Below the pieces are notes generated by a model. That model was not told where the DNA came from. It saw nothing but the letters and a program-made list of their open reading frames with translations, and made no database searches. From the NCBI GenBank assembly GCA_031082315.1, contig JAVHLC010000002.1, forward strand, positions 273,362-337,361: a stretch of DNA of 64,000 bases, written 5' to 3'. The translations under genes and the position numbers were made by a program. The first letter of the stretch is position 1, and every line of letters starts with the position of its first letter. The DNA is from Thermodesulfobacteriota bacterium (GTDB taxonomy: Bacteria > Desulfobacterota > QYQD01). Of the stretch, positions 50,498 through 60,050 are shown in pieces.

Positions 50498-51262
50498 GTG
50501 AGATTTGATGCGTTCCCGTGGCGACCATACATCTGGATGCTGATGCCCATCCTCTTGCTCCTGTCAACAACCTGCTCCCCAAAAATCAAAGGTTGGTCTC
50601 AGGAATCCTACCGGAGTTCCGGGTTCGATAACGATGCCCTTAATCAGGAACGGCTGGCCCTTCTGCCTGTAATTGTTCTGGAGCGACCTATCGAGAAGGC
50701 CAATACGCCTGAGGGCCGGACTCTCTCTGCTCCTTACACCCCTCCGCAAAGTCCTCCGGGCGATTCCGAGGGAGGAGTTCCACTAAATGCTCATGACGCC
50801 TACCGGGTCTGCCTGGGCGAGATACTGCTTAGCAAGATTCAATCCCGGCAGCCTAACCTCAGACTGGTGCCTTCCAATGACGCCCTGAAGCGCCTGAACG
50901 ACGAGGGATTGACCGGCGCCTATCTTAAGTTCAACCGTAATTTCCCCAAAGTGGGGTTTGACAGCGCCTCGCTTAAGGACTTTGGAAGGGCACTCAACTG
51001 CCGCTACCTTCTTGTTACTCAGGCGGTAGTGACTGAATCCAAGGCCGATGCCTCACTCAGCATTATCTGGACCTTTGGTCGCCAGTCAGTGCTCCATTCG
51101 GTCAGGATCTCAGGACAGATCTGGGATACCGTCAGTGGTCAGCAAGTCTGGGAAGGGTCCGGCGTTGGTTACAACAGGCTGACTGCCTATGAGGGATTGC
51201 CCCTCATCGAGGAAATGGCGAACCAGGCCGTGGACAGGCTCCTCGACACCATCATGCCCTAA
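50498..51262 (+). CDS. Predicted lipoprotein with CsgG-like C-terminal region
   Basis: 254 aa from GTG 50498, chosen for GGGAGG (50484-50489) and the promoter position. Signal peptide with lipobox LLSTTCSPK. The mature part has RLALLPVIVLERPIEKANT, a conserved DAYRVCLGEILLSKIQSRQPNLRLVPS, ALNCRYLLVTQAVVTE and ISGQIWDTVSGQQVWEGSG. The last motif (X-R-I-WD-x-x-G-x-x-VWE) resembles CsgG/TolB-N-like periplasmic domains. Function unknown; it may form a unit with the DUF3108 gene 14 bp downstream. Confidence 0.65.
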   Translation: MRFDAFPWRPYIWMLMPILLLLSTTCSPKIKGWSQESYRSSGFDNDALNQERLALLPVIVLERPIEKANTPEGRTLSAPYTPPQSPPGDSEGGVPLNAHDAYRVCLGEILLSKIQSRQPNLRLVPSNDALKRLNDEGLTGAYLKFNRNFPKVGFDSASLKDFGRALNCRYLLVTQAVVTESKADASLSIIWTFGRQSVLHSVRISGQIWDTVSGQQVWEGSGVGYNRLTAYEGLPLIEEMANQAVDRLLDTIMP

Positions 51263-51276
51263 ATACCCTGCCGTTT

Positions 51277-52104
51277 ATGAGAAAAAAGAATCCATTTAAT
51301 TGTCTCAGACCGGAAATACGATTGTTTTTTGCCTGCATTGTCATAGCCTTCATCGCGGCCTCCAGCCTCACTAAAGGCACCCGGGCGGCCGAGAAAATTT
51401 CCCCTTTTCACCCCGGCGAGAAACTGACTTTTCAAATTAAATGGAGTTTTATACCGGCCGGTGAGGCTGTCCTTGCGGTACTCCCGATAGAAACCATAAA
51501 TGGTATTAAATCGTATCATTTTGTAATGCTGGTCAGAACTTATCCATTTATAGATATTTTCTATAAAGTTCGCAACAGAATAGATGCCTATACAGACGTA
51601 GAGATGACCCGCTCAATTTTATATAAGAAAAAACAACATGAGGGGAGTACCAAAAGGGACATCGTTGTGAATTTCGATTGGGAAAGGTCAGAGGCTCAAT
51701 ACTCCAACTTTGGAGAAAAGAAAAATCCCGTTTCTATATTACCCGGTTCCTTTGATCCGTTGTCCGTTCTTTACGCCTTTCGACTGCATGATCTGAAAGA
51801 AAATACAGAAATCGAGATTCCGGTAACCGATGGAAAAAAATCAATAATAGGAAAGGCGCGGGTCGTAAAAAAGGAAAAAATCAAACTAACAAGCGGAACG
51901 TATGATACCTATTTAGTGGAGCCGGAATTAAGGCATATCGGCGGTGTATTTGAGAAAAGCAAAGATGCTGAACTTAATGTATGGGTAACGGCTGATGAGC
52001 AACGGCTCCCTGTTAAAATAAAGAGTAAGGTAATAATCGGAAGTTTCGTAGCAGAACTTATTTCAGCCGGAATGATTGATCAAGATATAGGCATGTTAGA
52101 ATAG
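51277..52104 (+). CDS. DUF3108 family exported protein
   Basis: 275 aa with an N-terminal signal (LFFACIVIAFIAASSLT). The domain has the DUF3108 pattern: FHPGEKLTFQIKWSFIPAGEAVL (residues ~46-68), RTYPFIDIFYKVRNRIDAYTD, SFDPLSVLYAFRL and the C-terminal LNVWVTADEQRLPVKIKSKVIIGSF. Proteins of this type are periplasmic or outer-membrane-associated with unknown function. It follows the lipoprotein gene closely. Confidence 0.82.
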   Translation: MRKKNPFNCLRPEIRLFFACIVIAFIAASSLTKGTRAAEKISPFHPGEKLTFQIKWSFIPAGEAVLAVLPIETINGIKSYHFVMLVRTYPFIDIFYKVRNRIDAYTDVEMTRSILYKKKQHEGSTKRDIVVNFDWERSEAQYSNFGEKKNPVSILPGSFDPLSVLYAFRLHDLKENTEIEIPVTDGKKSIIGKARVVKKEKIKLTSGTYDTYLVEPELRHIGGVFEKSKDAELNVWVTADEQRLPVKIKSKVIIGSFVAELISAGMIDQDIGMLE

Positions 52105-52489
52105 ATGCCTATCTGCCGGAAATATTTCTTCCGCATTGACTACACGCAGTGGCTCTTTGGTTAATTTTGACCTTTGAGCCTTTTTCTCCATGTCCTGGAA
52201 TATTTTTTGCAGGCAAAACCTCTGGCAGATTAGTACACGATTTTGGGTTTGCAAATAAAAAACTGTCAAAATGTTTAAGCATATATTATAACTTGCCGAT
52301 ACAACTGATGAACTGAAAATGACAACTTGACAGCCGGATATATTTAAGAAGTATAAGAAGCAATGTTAAAAAATTATAACTTCCTAAAAATATTTTACAA
52401 ATCCCCCATCTCCCCTTGCTAAAATGAGGCGAGGGGGATTTAGGATAATGTGGATTTTTTGACAATCTCTGGAGAAGAAAACACAAAAT
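52105..52489. other. Intergenic region upstream of pilM
   Basis: 385 bp, AT-rich, no gene seen. A family B repeat lies at 52400-52445 (AAATCCCCCATCTCC ... GAGGCGAGGGGGATTT). GGAGAAG lies just before the pilM ATG. I see no clear promoter. Confidence 0.5.
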
Positions 52490-53542
52490 ATGTTTTTTAA
52501 AAAACAAAAATTTGCCTTGGGGTTAGATATCGGCTCCCATTCTATAAAGGTAGCCGAGGTGACAGACTCTTCCCATGGGTTACAACTGAAAAACTTTGGT
52601 ATAGCGGCTGTCCCCGCACAGACCATTGTCGAAGGAGTGGTAAAGGAGCGGGCACAGGTGGCTGATATTATAGCCGCACTGGTGAACAATTTAAAAATAA
52701 CGGGCAGGCGCACAGCGGCATCTATCGCCGGTTATTCGGTTATTATAAAGAAGATAAATATGCCGCTTATGAGTGATAAGGAACTGGAAGATAATATCGC
52801 GGTCGAGGCCGCACAGTATATTCCTTTTGATATTAACGACGTCTATATCGATTTCCAGATACTGGGAGCGAGCGTAGAGAAAAAAGACCGCATGGACGTT
52901 ATGCTGGTGGCTGCAAAGCGTGAAACGATAGACGAATACTCTGAGTTAATTCGCGATGCCAATCTTGTTCCTACCATTATCGATGTCGATCCATTTGCGC
53001 TGGAAAATGCCTATGAAGCCAATTACGACACGCAAGATCAGAACATCGCCCTGGTGGATATCGGGGCCTCCAAGATTAATATCAACATCCTGATCAACGG
53101 CGTCTCTACTTTCACCCGGGATGCCTCCTTTGGCGGCGATCAGATCACGGACCAGATTCGATCTAAGCTTGGTCTGCCATACGATCAGGCGGAAATTTTG
53201 AAGATAAGCGGCAATGTGAACGGCGATAATAGGCCAATCCTTGAGGAGATATTTTCTTCTACATGTTCCCTCTGGACGATGGAAATAAGGCGGGCCATTG
53301 ACTTCTATTACGCAAACTATCCGGACCATAGCCTGGCCAAGATTGTGCTGAGCGGCGGATCGGCCAAGATCGCCGGACTCAGCGATATCTTACGCCTGGA
53401 GACAGATATCCCGGTGGAAATATTTGATCCCTTTGCCCGCATAGATGTGGACCCTGACCGGTTTGATCCGGAGTATATAGGCCAGGTAGGCCCGCAAGCC
53501 GCTATAGCTATCGGCCTGGCCCTGAGAAGTGTAGAGATATGA
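52490..53542 (+). CDS. pilM: Type IV pilus assembly ATPase-like protein PilM
   Basis: Actin-like cytoplasmic protein of the pilus alignment complex, 350 aa. GLDIGSHSIKVAEV is the phosphate-1 loop; EDNIAVEAAQYIPFDINDV, ALVDIGASKININILINGV and LSGGSAKIAGLSDIL are typical of PilM. It binds the N-terminus of PilN in the inner membrane. It opens the pilMNOPQ cluster, and its TGA overlaps the pilN ATG (ATGA). Confidence 0.95.
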   Translation: MFFKKQKFALGLDIGSHSIKVAEVTDSSHGLQLKNFGIAAVPAQTIVEGVVKERAQVADIIAALVNNLKITGRRTAASIAGYSVIIKKINMPLMSDKELEDNIAVEAAQYIPFDINDVYIDFQILGASVEKKDRMDVMLVAAKRETIDEYSELIRDANLVPTIIDVDPFALENAYEANYDTQDQNIALVDIGASKININILINGVSTFTRDASFGGDQITDQIRSKLGLPYDQAEILKISGNVNGDNRPILEEIFSSTCSLWTMEIRRAIDFYYANYPDHSLAKIVLSGGSAKIAGLSDILRLETDIPVEIFDPFARIDVDPDRFDPEYIGQVGPQAAIAIGLALRSVEI

Positions 53543-54147
53543 TTAAAATAAACCTCTTACCAGTCAGATTAGCCAAGAAGAAGGAAAACATCCGTAAACA
53601 ATTATCGGTATGCCTTCTGTCCGTATTCTTTATTGTTTTAGCCATGGCTTATCTGGGTATTTCCTTTTCGTATCAGATAAAATCGCTGACTGCTGATATC
53701 GGGGAGGCCCGGAATGAGATAGGTGAGTACAATAAGGTAGTCCAGGGACTCGAAGAGCAAAAAAAACAAAAGGACTTAATCCAGAAAAAACTCGATGTCC
53801 TTGGTCGGCTGCAGAGAAATAAAACCGGGCCGGTACATATGCTGGATGAAATAAGCACAAATTTGCCGGAAAAAAGGTTATGGCTCAAGGCCGTCAAACA
53901 GACCGAAAATAAGCTCCTCCTGGAAGGAGTGGCCATGGATAACGGTACTATAGCCTTATACATGAAGAGCTTGGCCGCTTCTCCTTATTTTACCAATGTG
54001 GACTTAATAAATTCGGCCCAGGAGACGGTCAACAGCGTGAAATTGATGCAGTTTAGCATTACTTGCGAGATCAGGGGGGCTTCGGTAGATACGTCTATAG
54101 CGGAGCAGCCTGCCGACCAAAAAAAGAAGGGTGAGAAAAAGGCATGA
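53539..54147 (+). CDS. pilN: Type IV pilus assembly protein PilN
   Basis: Bitopic inner-membrane protein, 202 aa. The N-terminal MIKINLLPVR is the PilM-binding motif, followed by a membrane helix (LLSVFFIVLAMAYLGISF), a coiled coil (GEARNEIGEYNKVVQGLEEQ) and a small ferredoxin-like domain (LWLKAVKQTENKLLLEG). It overlaps pilM and pilO by 4 bp each. Confidence 0.93.
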   Translation: MIKINLLPVRLAKKKENIRKQLSVCLLSVFFIVLAMAYLGISFSYQIKSLTADIGEARNEIGEYNKVVQGLEEQKKQKDLIQKKLDVLGRLQRNKTGPVHMLDEISTNLPEKRLWLKAVKQTENKLLLEGVAMDNGTIALYMKSLAASPYFTNVDLINSAQETVNSVKLMQFSITCEIRGASVDTSIAEQPADQKKKGEKKA

Positions 54148-54761
54148 AAGGGTTAAGTCTGCCACCCAAGATAGAACATATAGTTACCGGGTTGCCCTTT
54201 AAGCAGAAGATTTTGATTTATATCGGCATACTTGCGGCCCTGGTAGCGGTTTTTGTCGTCATTTTGATCGGACCCCAGTTCAGAAAGATCGGGAAGCTGC
54301 GCGGGGAGCTTGAAGACGCACAGGCCACCCTGGACAAGGTCAAACATAAAGCCGCTAATCTGGCACAATTTAAGGCTGAACTTGAGGCGACCAAGGCCCA
54401 ATTCCAACAGGCCCTGTTGCTCCTCCCGGATAAGAAAGAGATCCCCTCCCTGCTAACCAACATTTCAAGTCTTGGGAACGAAGCGGGCCTGGAATTTATT
54501 CTTTTTAAGCCGAAAGAAGAAGCACCCAAGGATTTTTATGCCGAAATCCCTGTAGAGATTATCGTTGAGGGGCCATACCACAACGTGGCCGTATTTTTTG
54601 ACAGAGTGAGCAAGCTGCCGCGCATAGTCAATATCTCTAATGTCTCTATGACTGATCCCCAAAAGGCACATGGCGCGATGATGATAAAGACCTCCTGTCT
54701 GGCCACCACGTACCGATTTGTAGAGGGCGAGCCTGGTGAAGATAAACAGAAAAACAACTAG
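54144..54761 (+). CDS. pilO: Type IV pilus assembly protein PilO
   Basis: Bitopic inner-membrane partner of PilN, 205 aa. Membrane helix at residues ~26-47 (ILIYIGILAALVAVFVVILIG), coiled coil to ~90, then the PilO domain (LLLLPDKKEIPSLLTNISSLGNEAGL; IPVEIIVEGPYHNVAVFFDRVSKLPRIVNI). All features fit the family. Confidence 0.94.
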   Translation: MKGLSLPPKIEHIVTGLPFKQKILIYIGILAALVAVFVVILIGPQFRKIGKLRGELEDAQATLDKVKHKAANLAQFKAELEATKAQFQQALLLLPDKKEIPSLLTNISSLGNEAGLEFILFKPKEEAPKDFYAEIPVEIIVEGPYHNVAVFFDRVSKLPRIVNISNVSMTDPQKAHGAMMIKTSCLATTYRFVEGEPGEDKQKNN

Positions 54762-55317
54762 TTGCAATAGTTGCAACAAAGGTATCCGGCTGATGGCGTG
54801 TAGTTTGATGTGCCTGATGCTTATCTTTGCCGGCTGCAAGGACAAGAAAACGGAACCCCCCTTAAGTGTGCCGAATGAAGGGTCTCAGAAAGCCGAAGCC
54901 GCCTCTCCTGCCTCCGGGATGAACGGCGAAATCGGGATGCTGGAAAAATATTCTTATAACCCGGTCGGAAAGCCGGATCCGTTTAAGCCCTTTATATCAG
55001 AAGATAAGGCAGGGGATAAATCAAAAACCGTATCGCCCGGCAGCGTGGCCTTACCGCTGCAAAGCCTGGATATTGGCCAGTTGACGCTGGTTGCCGTCGT
55101 TACCAACAGCAGGGATCCCTACGCCATGGTGGAAGACGCATCGGGCAGGGGTTACATCTTGCGTACAGGAAGCCGTGTGGGGACGCAGGAAGGCGTTGTA
55201 ACCGGCATCCTGGCGGACCGCGTGGTAGTCACGGAAACCGTGAAAGATTTTACCGGAAAAATAAGGAAACGCCCCGTGATACTCAGGTTAAGTGGATCAG
55301 GGGAAGGAGAAGATTAA
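54736..55317 (+). CDS. pilP: Type IV pilus assembly lipoprotein PilP
   Basis: 193-aa lipoprotein that links the PilNO frame to the PilQ secretin. GTG start overlapping pilO by 26 bp; lipobox LIFAGCKDK. The C-terminal beta domain carries GKPDPFKPFI, LPLQSLDIGQLTLVAVV, YAMVEDASGRGYIL and GTQEGVVTGI, which are diagnostic. The N-terminal region is disordered. Its TAA overlaps the pilQ ATG. Confidence 0.93.
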   Translation: MKINRKTTSCNSCNKGIRLMACSLMCLMLIFAGCKDKKTEPPLSVPNEGSQKAEAASPASGMNGEIGMLEKYSYNPVGKPDPFKPFISEDKAGDKSKTVSPGSVALPLQSLDIGQLTLVAVVTNSRDPYAMVEDASGRGYILRTGSRVGTQEGVVTGILADRVVVTETVKDFTGKIRKRPVILRLSGSGEGED

Positions 55318-57941
55318 TGTGCTGGATTAGAATACAAGTTCTGGCCATTATAGTATTCATGGGCCTCGGCCTCTGGTTGCCGGCTGACACGGCTTATGCG
55401 GCATCAAAATCAACATCAATCCGGGAAATTGAGTCTGTTATTGTCTCCCAGTATGAATCCACGCTCCGGGTTACTATCCAGGGAAAGGAGCCGTTAACAT
55501 ATACCGCCTTTAAACAGGTCAATCCCTTGGCCATAATTATTGACATCCCGGAAGCAGACGTAAGCCAGGTAGCCTTCCCCACGGATTTTGACACCAGCAT
55601 TATTAAGGCTATAAAAGGCACATTTTTGGGTGATAAATTGGAGGCTTATTCCCACATCGAAATCGCATTGGTGAAAGATATACCCTATACTATTACCCGA
55701 ATGGATAAGGGTATAGTTATTGCTTTTCAAAAGGGCCCTATCGTTGCCGTAAAAGAAGAATCTGCGCCAGAACCCGATTCGGAACTTAAGGCGGCAAGGG
55801 AACCGGACAAAGCGATCGAGACCACGGCCAGTTTAGCCGCTATGCCTCCGGCCAAAGGCATAGTTGACGTGGCGGTAGATGCCCCCGCAAAAGGAACAGT
55901 AAAAGTTGTTATTTCTGCTGATGGAATATTGCCCCGTTCAAAGTCCTTTACATTGTCTGACCCGTCCAGACTGGTTGTAGACATCCCTGAAATTAAACTC
56001 GTATATCCAAAGAGAGCGGTCTCTGTCCAGAATGATCTCTTAAAAAAGATTCGTATGGCCGCAAAAGCAGGCGGGGTTCGTATTGTTTTCGACTCTAAAA
56101 AGACGGCGTTGTTCCCTTATTCTATTGACCAGACTGCCGGGACCATTACGGTGTGGATCGGCAAGCAGGCCCCGGCCCGCCTCCGGCAGGAAAGCCGGAA
56201 ACCCGAACCCGTGGTATTACCTTCGGTCGGGACTATAGAAGCTATAGACTTCGAGCCTCTGGAGGAAGGCAAGGTTCGTCTTACGGTGAGGGCTGACCGG
56301 AAATTACCATACAAGCTAATTAACATCGATAAGGATACTGTGTTACTGCGCCTGAGCCAGGCTTTGCTGCCCAAGGCATTGGCCAGACCTTATGACACCG
56401 GCTATTTTAAGGGTGCGGTAAAAGAAATAATCCCGCAGCAATCCATATCTGCAAAACATACTGTGGACATTACCATAAAGATGCGGGACGAGGTCCCCTT
56501 CCAGACCGTAGAAAAGGAAAATACTATCCAACTGGAATTTGCGGCCACAACCGTCCCTCCGAAACCAGACCAGTTGGCCCAAATGGCGCCGGAGGCTGCC
56601 AAACTACCGGCAGAATATGAAGCGGCCCCTGACAAGGACACAGTCTTGCCTCCGGAATTCAGCGATCTGTCAAGGGACACGGCCGCGCCGATAGACGATG
56701 GCCTTGCCAGGGTAGAAATGCCTTTTGGCCCGAATAAGGTCTATACCGGCCAAAAGATAACTCTGGACTTCCAGAATGCTGACATCCATAACGTCTTCAG
56801 ACTGCTGGCCGAGGTAAGCAAACTGAATATTGTGGCCGGCGACGATGTAACCGGTAAGGTAACCTTGAAATTAGACAGGGTCCCCTGGGATCAGGCATTG
56901 GATGTGGTCCTGGCGGCCAAGGGCCTGGGGATGGTAAAAACCGGCAATGTCATTCGTATCGCACCCTTGGCCAGGGTGGCAGAAGAGAATAAACGGCTCA
57001 TTGAATTGCAGCAGGCAGAGCCCATGGTCACTGAGTATATCCAGGTAAACTACGGCAAGGCCGAAAAATTAAAGGATCAGATCGACAAAATCAGAAGTGA
57101 ACGGGGTTCGGTTACATTCGATGAACGTACTAACAAGATCGTAATAAAAGACACCCCGGCCGTAATCGAAGACGCCAGGGCTATAGTAAGCTCGCTGGAT
57201 GAGCCAACCCGGCAGGTGCTTATCGAGGCGCGTATTGTGGAGGCCACGGCCGATTTCTCACGTGAGTTGGGGGTGCAGTGGGGCGGAACAGCCACGAAAT
57301 CCGGAGAACACGGGAAGTTCACCGTGCAGGGACGGCTCGATTCCACTAATAACTTCGCGGTTAATCCAGGCATACCGGCTACTGCGGACGCATTGGGCGC
57401 CATCGGTTTTTCCCTTGGGCGAGTAGGCGCTACCATGCCTAGTCTGGATGTGCGCCTCCTGGCCATGGAGAGTGACGGCAAGGTACACATAGTCTCCTCA
57501 CCAAAGATTACTACCCTGGACAATAAAGAGGCTCATATCCAGCAGGGTTCCAAGATACCGTATCTCAAGCAGACCCAGGATGGTATCTCCACGGAATTTG
57601 TGGAGGCCACGCTTAAACTGACCGTGGTTCCCCATATAACGCCGGACAACCGTATCGGCCTGAATATAACGGCCAAAAAAGACGAGCCGGACTGGACAAA
57701 GACTGTGCAAGGCACGCCGTCCCTTGATATCCGGGAGGCAAAGACGGAACTCCTGATTAATGACGGCGAGACCGTGGTGATCGGCGGGATCATTTATGAA
57801 AAGAAAACAAAGACTATAGCGGGCGTGCCTATATTATCCAAGGTTCCGGTATTGGGCTGGCTCTTTAGGGGTGAAAAGGACGCCACAGAGCGCACGGAGC
57901 TCCTGATCTTCCTGTCTGCAACTACCGTCAAGATGGATTAG
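55317..57941 (+). CDS. pilQ: Type IV pilus secretin PilQ
   Basis: Outer-membrane secretin, 874 aa. Signal peptide (ending TAYAAS), three AMIN domains (residues ~35-140, ~180-290, ~300-410) for peptidoglycan binding, an acidic linker, then N0/STN (ITLDFQNADIHNVFRLLAEV, ~470-550), N1 (YIQVNYGKAEKLKDQI, VTFDERTNKIVIKDTP) and the secretin channel (LIEARIVEATADFSRELGVQWGG; VPHITPDNRIGLNITAKKDEP; ETVVIGGIIYEKKTKTIAGVPILSKVP). It completes pilMNOPQ; no pilin or motor genes are in the window. Confidence 0.96.
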   Translation: MCWIRIQVLAIIVFMGLGLWLPADTAYAASKSTSIREIESVIVSQYESTLRVTIQGKEPLTYTAFKQVNPLAIIIDIPEADVSQVAFPTDFDTSIIKAIKGTFLGDKLEAYSHIEIALVKDIPYTITRMDKGIVIAFQKGPIVAVKEESAPEPDSELKAAREPDKAIETTASLAAMPPAKGIVDVAVDAPAKGTVKVVISADGILPRSKSFTLSDPSRLVVDIPEIKLVYPKRAVSVQNDLLKKIRMAAKAGGVRIVFDSKKTALFPYSIDQTAGTITVWIGKQAPARLRQESRKPEPVVLPSVGTIEAIDFEPLEEGKVRLTVRADRKLPYKLINIDKDTVLLRLSQALLPKALARPYDTGYFKGAVKEIIPQQSISAKHTVDITIKMRDEVPFQTVEKENTIQLEFAATTVPPKPDQLAQMAPEAAKLPAEYEAAPDKDTVLPPEFSDLSRDTAAPIDDGLARVEMPFGPNKVYTGQKITLDFQNADIHNVFRLLAEVSKLNIVAGDDVTGKVTLKLDRVPWDQALDVVLAAKGLGMVKTGNVIRIAPLARVAEENKRLIELQQAEPMVTEYIQVNYGKAEKLKDQIDKIRSERGSVTFDERTNKIVIKDTPAVIEDARAIVSSLDEPTRQVLIEARIVEATADFSRELGVQWGGTATKSGEHGKFTVQGRLDSTNNFAVNPGIPATADALGAIGFSLGRVGATMPSLDVRLLAMESDGKVHIVSSPKITTLDNKEAHIQQGSKIPYLKQTQDGISTEFVEATLKLTVVPHITPDNRIGLNITAKKDEPDWTKTVQGTPSLDIREAKTELLINDGETVVIGGIIYEKKTKTIAGVPILSKVPVLGWLFRGEKDATERTELLIFLSATTVKMD

Positions 57942-58166
57942 CTGTCAGCCGCCGGCTTTCAGCTTTCGGCCTCCGAGTTGCGAGTTACGGGTTTCGGGTC
58001 AAAAACTCGTCGTGCCTCTGGCAGATCCGCCAGGGCGGACAACTCGCAACCCTTCTCCGACTCATAACCCATCATTCATTACCCATCCCTAATAAGCTGC
58101 TGTTTCTCTTGACAGAATCCGTTAGTAAAGGTAGTAAAAGCTAAATTATGATAAAAGGAGCACAGC

Positions 58167-59936
58167 ATGAAAGTCCTTGTTGTAGGCTCAGGTGGCCGTG
58201 AGCATGCCTTGGTCTGGAAGATTGCCCAGAGTCCTTTAGTAAAAAAAATCTACTGTGCGCCGGGCAACGCCGGTATAAGTACGCTGGCTGAATGCGTGAA
58301 TATCTCCGCTGAAGATATTAAGGAGCTGTGCGCATTTGCCCAGAACAAAAAGATAGATCTGACCGTGGTCGGGCCGGAGACGGCGTTAACCCTGGGCATT
58401 GTAGATATCTTTTCTGCCAAAAAATTATCCATATTTGGCCCGGGCAAGGAGGCTGCGGCTATTGAAGGCAGTAAAGTATTTGCCAAAAAGCTTATGGATA
58501 AGTACCACATCCCCACCGGCAAGTACGAGGTATTTACATCAACTGATAAGGCCATGGCATACCTGAAAAAGGCTGCATTCCCCCTGGTAATTAAGGCCGA
58601 CGGCCTGGCTGCGGGCAAGGGCGTAATAGTCGCCCAAAGTTATGAAGAAGGAGCGGCTGCCGTTGACCTCATTATGCAGAAGAAGGCCTTTGGTGAGGCC
58701 GGTAAAAAAATAATCATCGAAGAATTCCTGGAGGGCGAAGAGGTCTCTTTCATGGCCGTCACAGACGGCAAGACCGTTCTGCCGCTGGCCACCTCGCAAG
58801 ATCATAAGGCTATTTTTGACGGGGATCGCGGCCCAAACACAGGGGGTATGGGGGCCTATTCCCCGGCGCCGCTGGTCACCCCTCAGTTGTACCGGCAAAT
58901 CATGAAAGAAATTATGCAGCCCACCATAAAGGCCCTGGTTGCAGAAGGGCAGCCGTACCGCGGAGTCTTATATGCCGGCCTTATCATCAAGGAAGGAAAG
59001 GCCAAGGTACTGGAATTCAATTGCCGCTTTGGCGACCCGGAGGCCCAGCCTATCCTGGTGCGCATGAAAGGCGACCTGGTCAGGATCATGCAGGCTGCCA
59101 TCGACGGTACGCTCGGCAATCTTTCTATTGACTGGGATCCCCGCCCGGCGGTCTGCGTGGTTATGGCCTCGCAGGGATACCCGGGAAGTTATAAAAAAGG
59201 TAAGATCATTCAAGGTCTCGCTGCCGTTTCAAAAATGAAAGATGTTACCATCTTCCACGCCGGCACGGCCATCAAGGGTAACAGTGTTGTAACAAATGGC
59301 GGCCGGGTCCTGGGAGTAACCGCTTTTGGCAGCGATTACAAGCAGGCAATTAAACGCGCCTATGAGGCAGTGGGCCGCATCAAGTGGGAAGACGTCTATT
59401 CCCGTAAGGATATTGGACGCAAGGCCCTGAAAAATAAGGGAAACAGTCCTTTAGTAGGCATTGTCATGGGCAGTGACTCGGACCTGCCTGTCATGGTTGA
59501 GACAACTTCCGTACTTAAAAAAATGGGCATCTCCTATGAAATTACCATCGCCTCTGCCCATCGGTCTCCGCAGAGAACACATGAATATGCACAAAAAGCC
59601 GCGGAGCGTGGCCTGGAAATCATCATTGCCGGTGCCGGCGCAGCCGCCCACCTGGCCGGGGTCATCGCCTCTGAAACCAGCCTGCCGGTTATCGGGGTAC
59701 CCATAAATTCCTCGGCCCTAAACGGCCTTGACTCTCTTCTTTCTACTGTCCAGATGCCGCCCGGTGTCCCTGTGGCTACTATGGCCGTCGGCAAGGCCGG
59801 GGCCAGGAATGCCGCCATCTTTGCAGCGCAAATCTTGGCCTTGAAATATCCCCACATCGCGGAAGAATTGAGAAAACATAAAGTGAATATGGCGCAGGAA
59901 GTGGAGGAAAAGGCCAGTCGGCTAGGCCCGATATAA
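58167..59936 (+). CDS. purD-purE: Fused PurD-PurE (GAR synthetase / N5-CAIR mutase)
   Basis: One 589-aa reading frame carries two purine enzymes. Residues ~1-422 are phosphoribosylamine-glycine ligase (VLVVGSGGREHALVWKI, PGNAGIS, PLVIKADGLAAGKGVIVA, DHKAIFDGDRGPNTGGMGAY, FNCRFGDPEAQP). Residues ~430-585 are PurE (GIVMGSDSDLPVMVETTSVL, ASAHRSPQRTHEY, GAGAAAHLAGVIASET, ALNGLDSLLSTVQMP). No stop or start separates them; the junction is ALKNKGNSPLVGIVMG. AAAAGGAG precedes the ATG and a weak TTGACA/TAGTAA promoter lies at 58109-58137. Confidence 0.94.
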   Translation: MKVLVVGSGGREHALVWKIAQSPLVKKIYCAPGNAGISTLAECVNISAEDIKELCAFAQNKKIDLTVVGPETALTLGIVDIFSAKKLSIFGPGKEAAAIEGSKVFAKKLMDKYHIPTGKYEVFTSTDKAMAYLKKAAFPLVIKADGLAAGKGVIVAQSYEEGAAAVDLIMQKKAFGEAGKKIIIEEFLEGEEVSFMAVTDGKTVLPLATSQDHKAIFDGDRGPNTGGMGAYSPAPLVTPQLYRQIMKEIMQPTIKALVAEGQPYRGVLYAGLIIKEGKAKVLEFNCRFGDPEAQPILVRMKGDLVRIMQAAIDGTLGNLSIDWDPRPAVCVVMASQGYPGSYKKGKIIQGLAAVSKMKDVTIFHAGTAIKGNSVVTNGGRVLGVTAFGSDYKQAIKRAYEAVGRIKWEDVYSRKDIGRKALKNKGNSPLVGIVMGSDSDLPVMVETTSVLKKMGISYEITIASAHRSPQRTHEYAQKAAERGLEIIIAGAGAAAHLAGVIASETSLPVIGVPINSSALNGLDSLLSTVQMPPGVPVATMAVGKAGARNAAIFAAQILALKYPHIAEELRKHKVNMAQEVEEKASRLGPI

Positions 59937-59990
59937 ATAAGTGATGAGTACTGAGTTATGAGTGATGAGAATAGGTGGCAACATCATCCC

Positions 59991-60013
59991 GTAGGACAGG
60001 CGTCTCGCCTGTC
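59991..60013 (+). repeat. REP-like family D palindrome, copy 1
   Basis: GTAG followed by the perfect hairpin GACAGGCG-TCT-CGCCTGTC. The same element lies in inverse orientation at 61534-61556. If the longest tsaC reading were used, it would encode GQASRLS. Confidence 0.85.
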
Positions 60014-60050
60014 AGGGGCTACTCATCACTCGTCACTCATCACTATCAAA

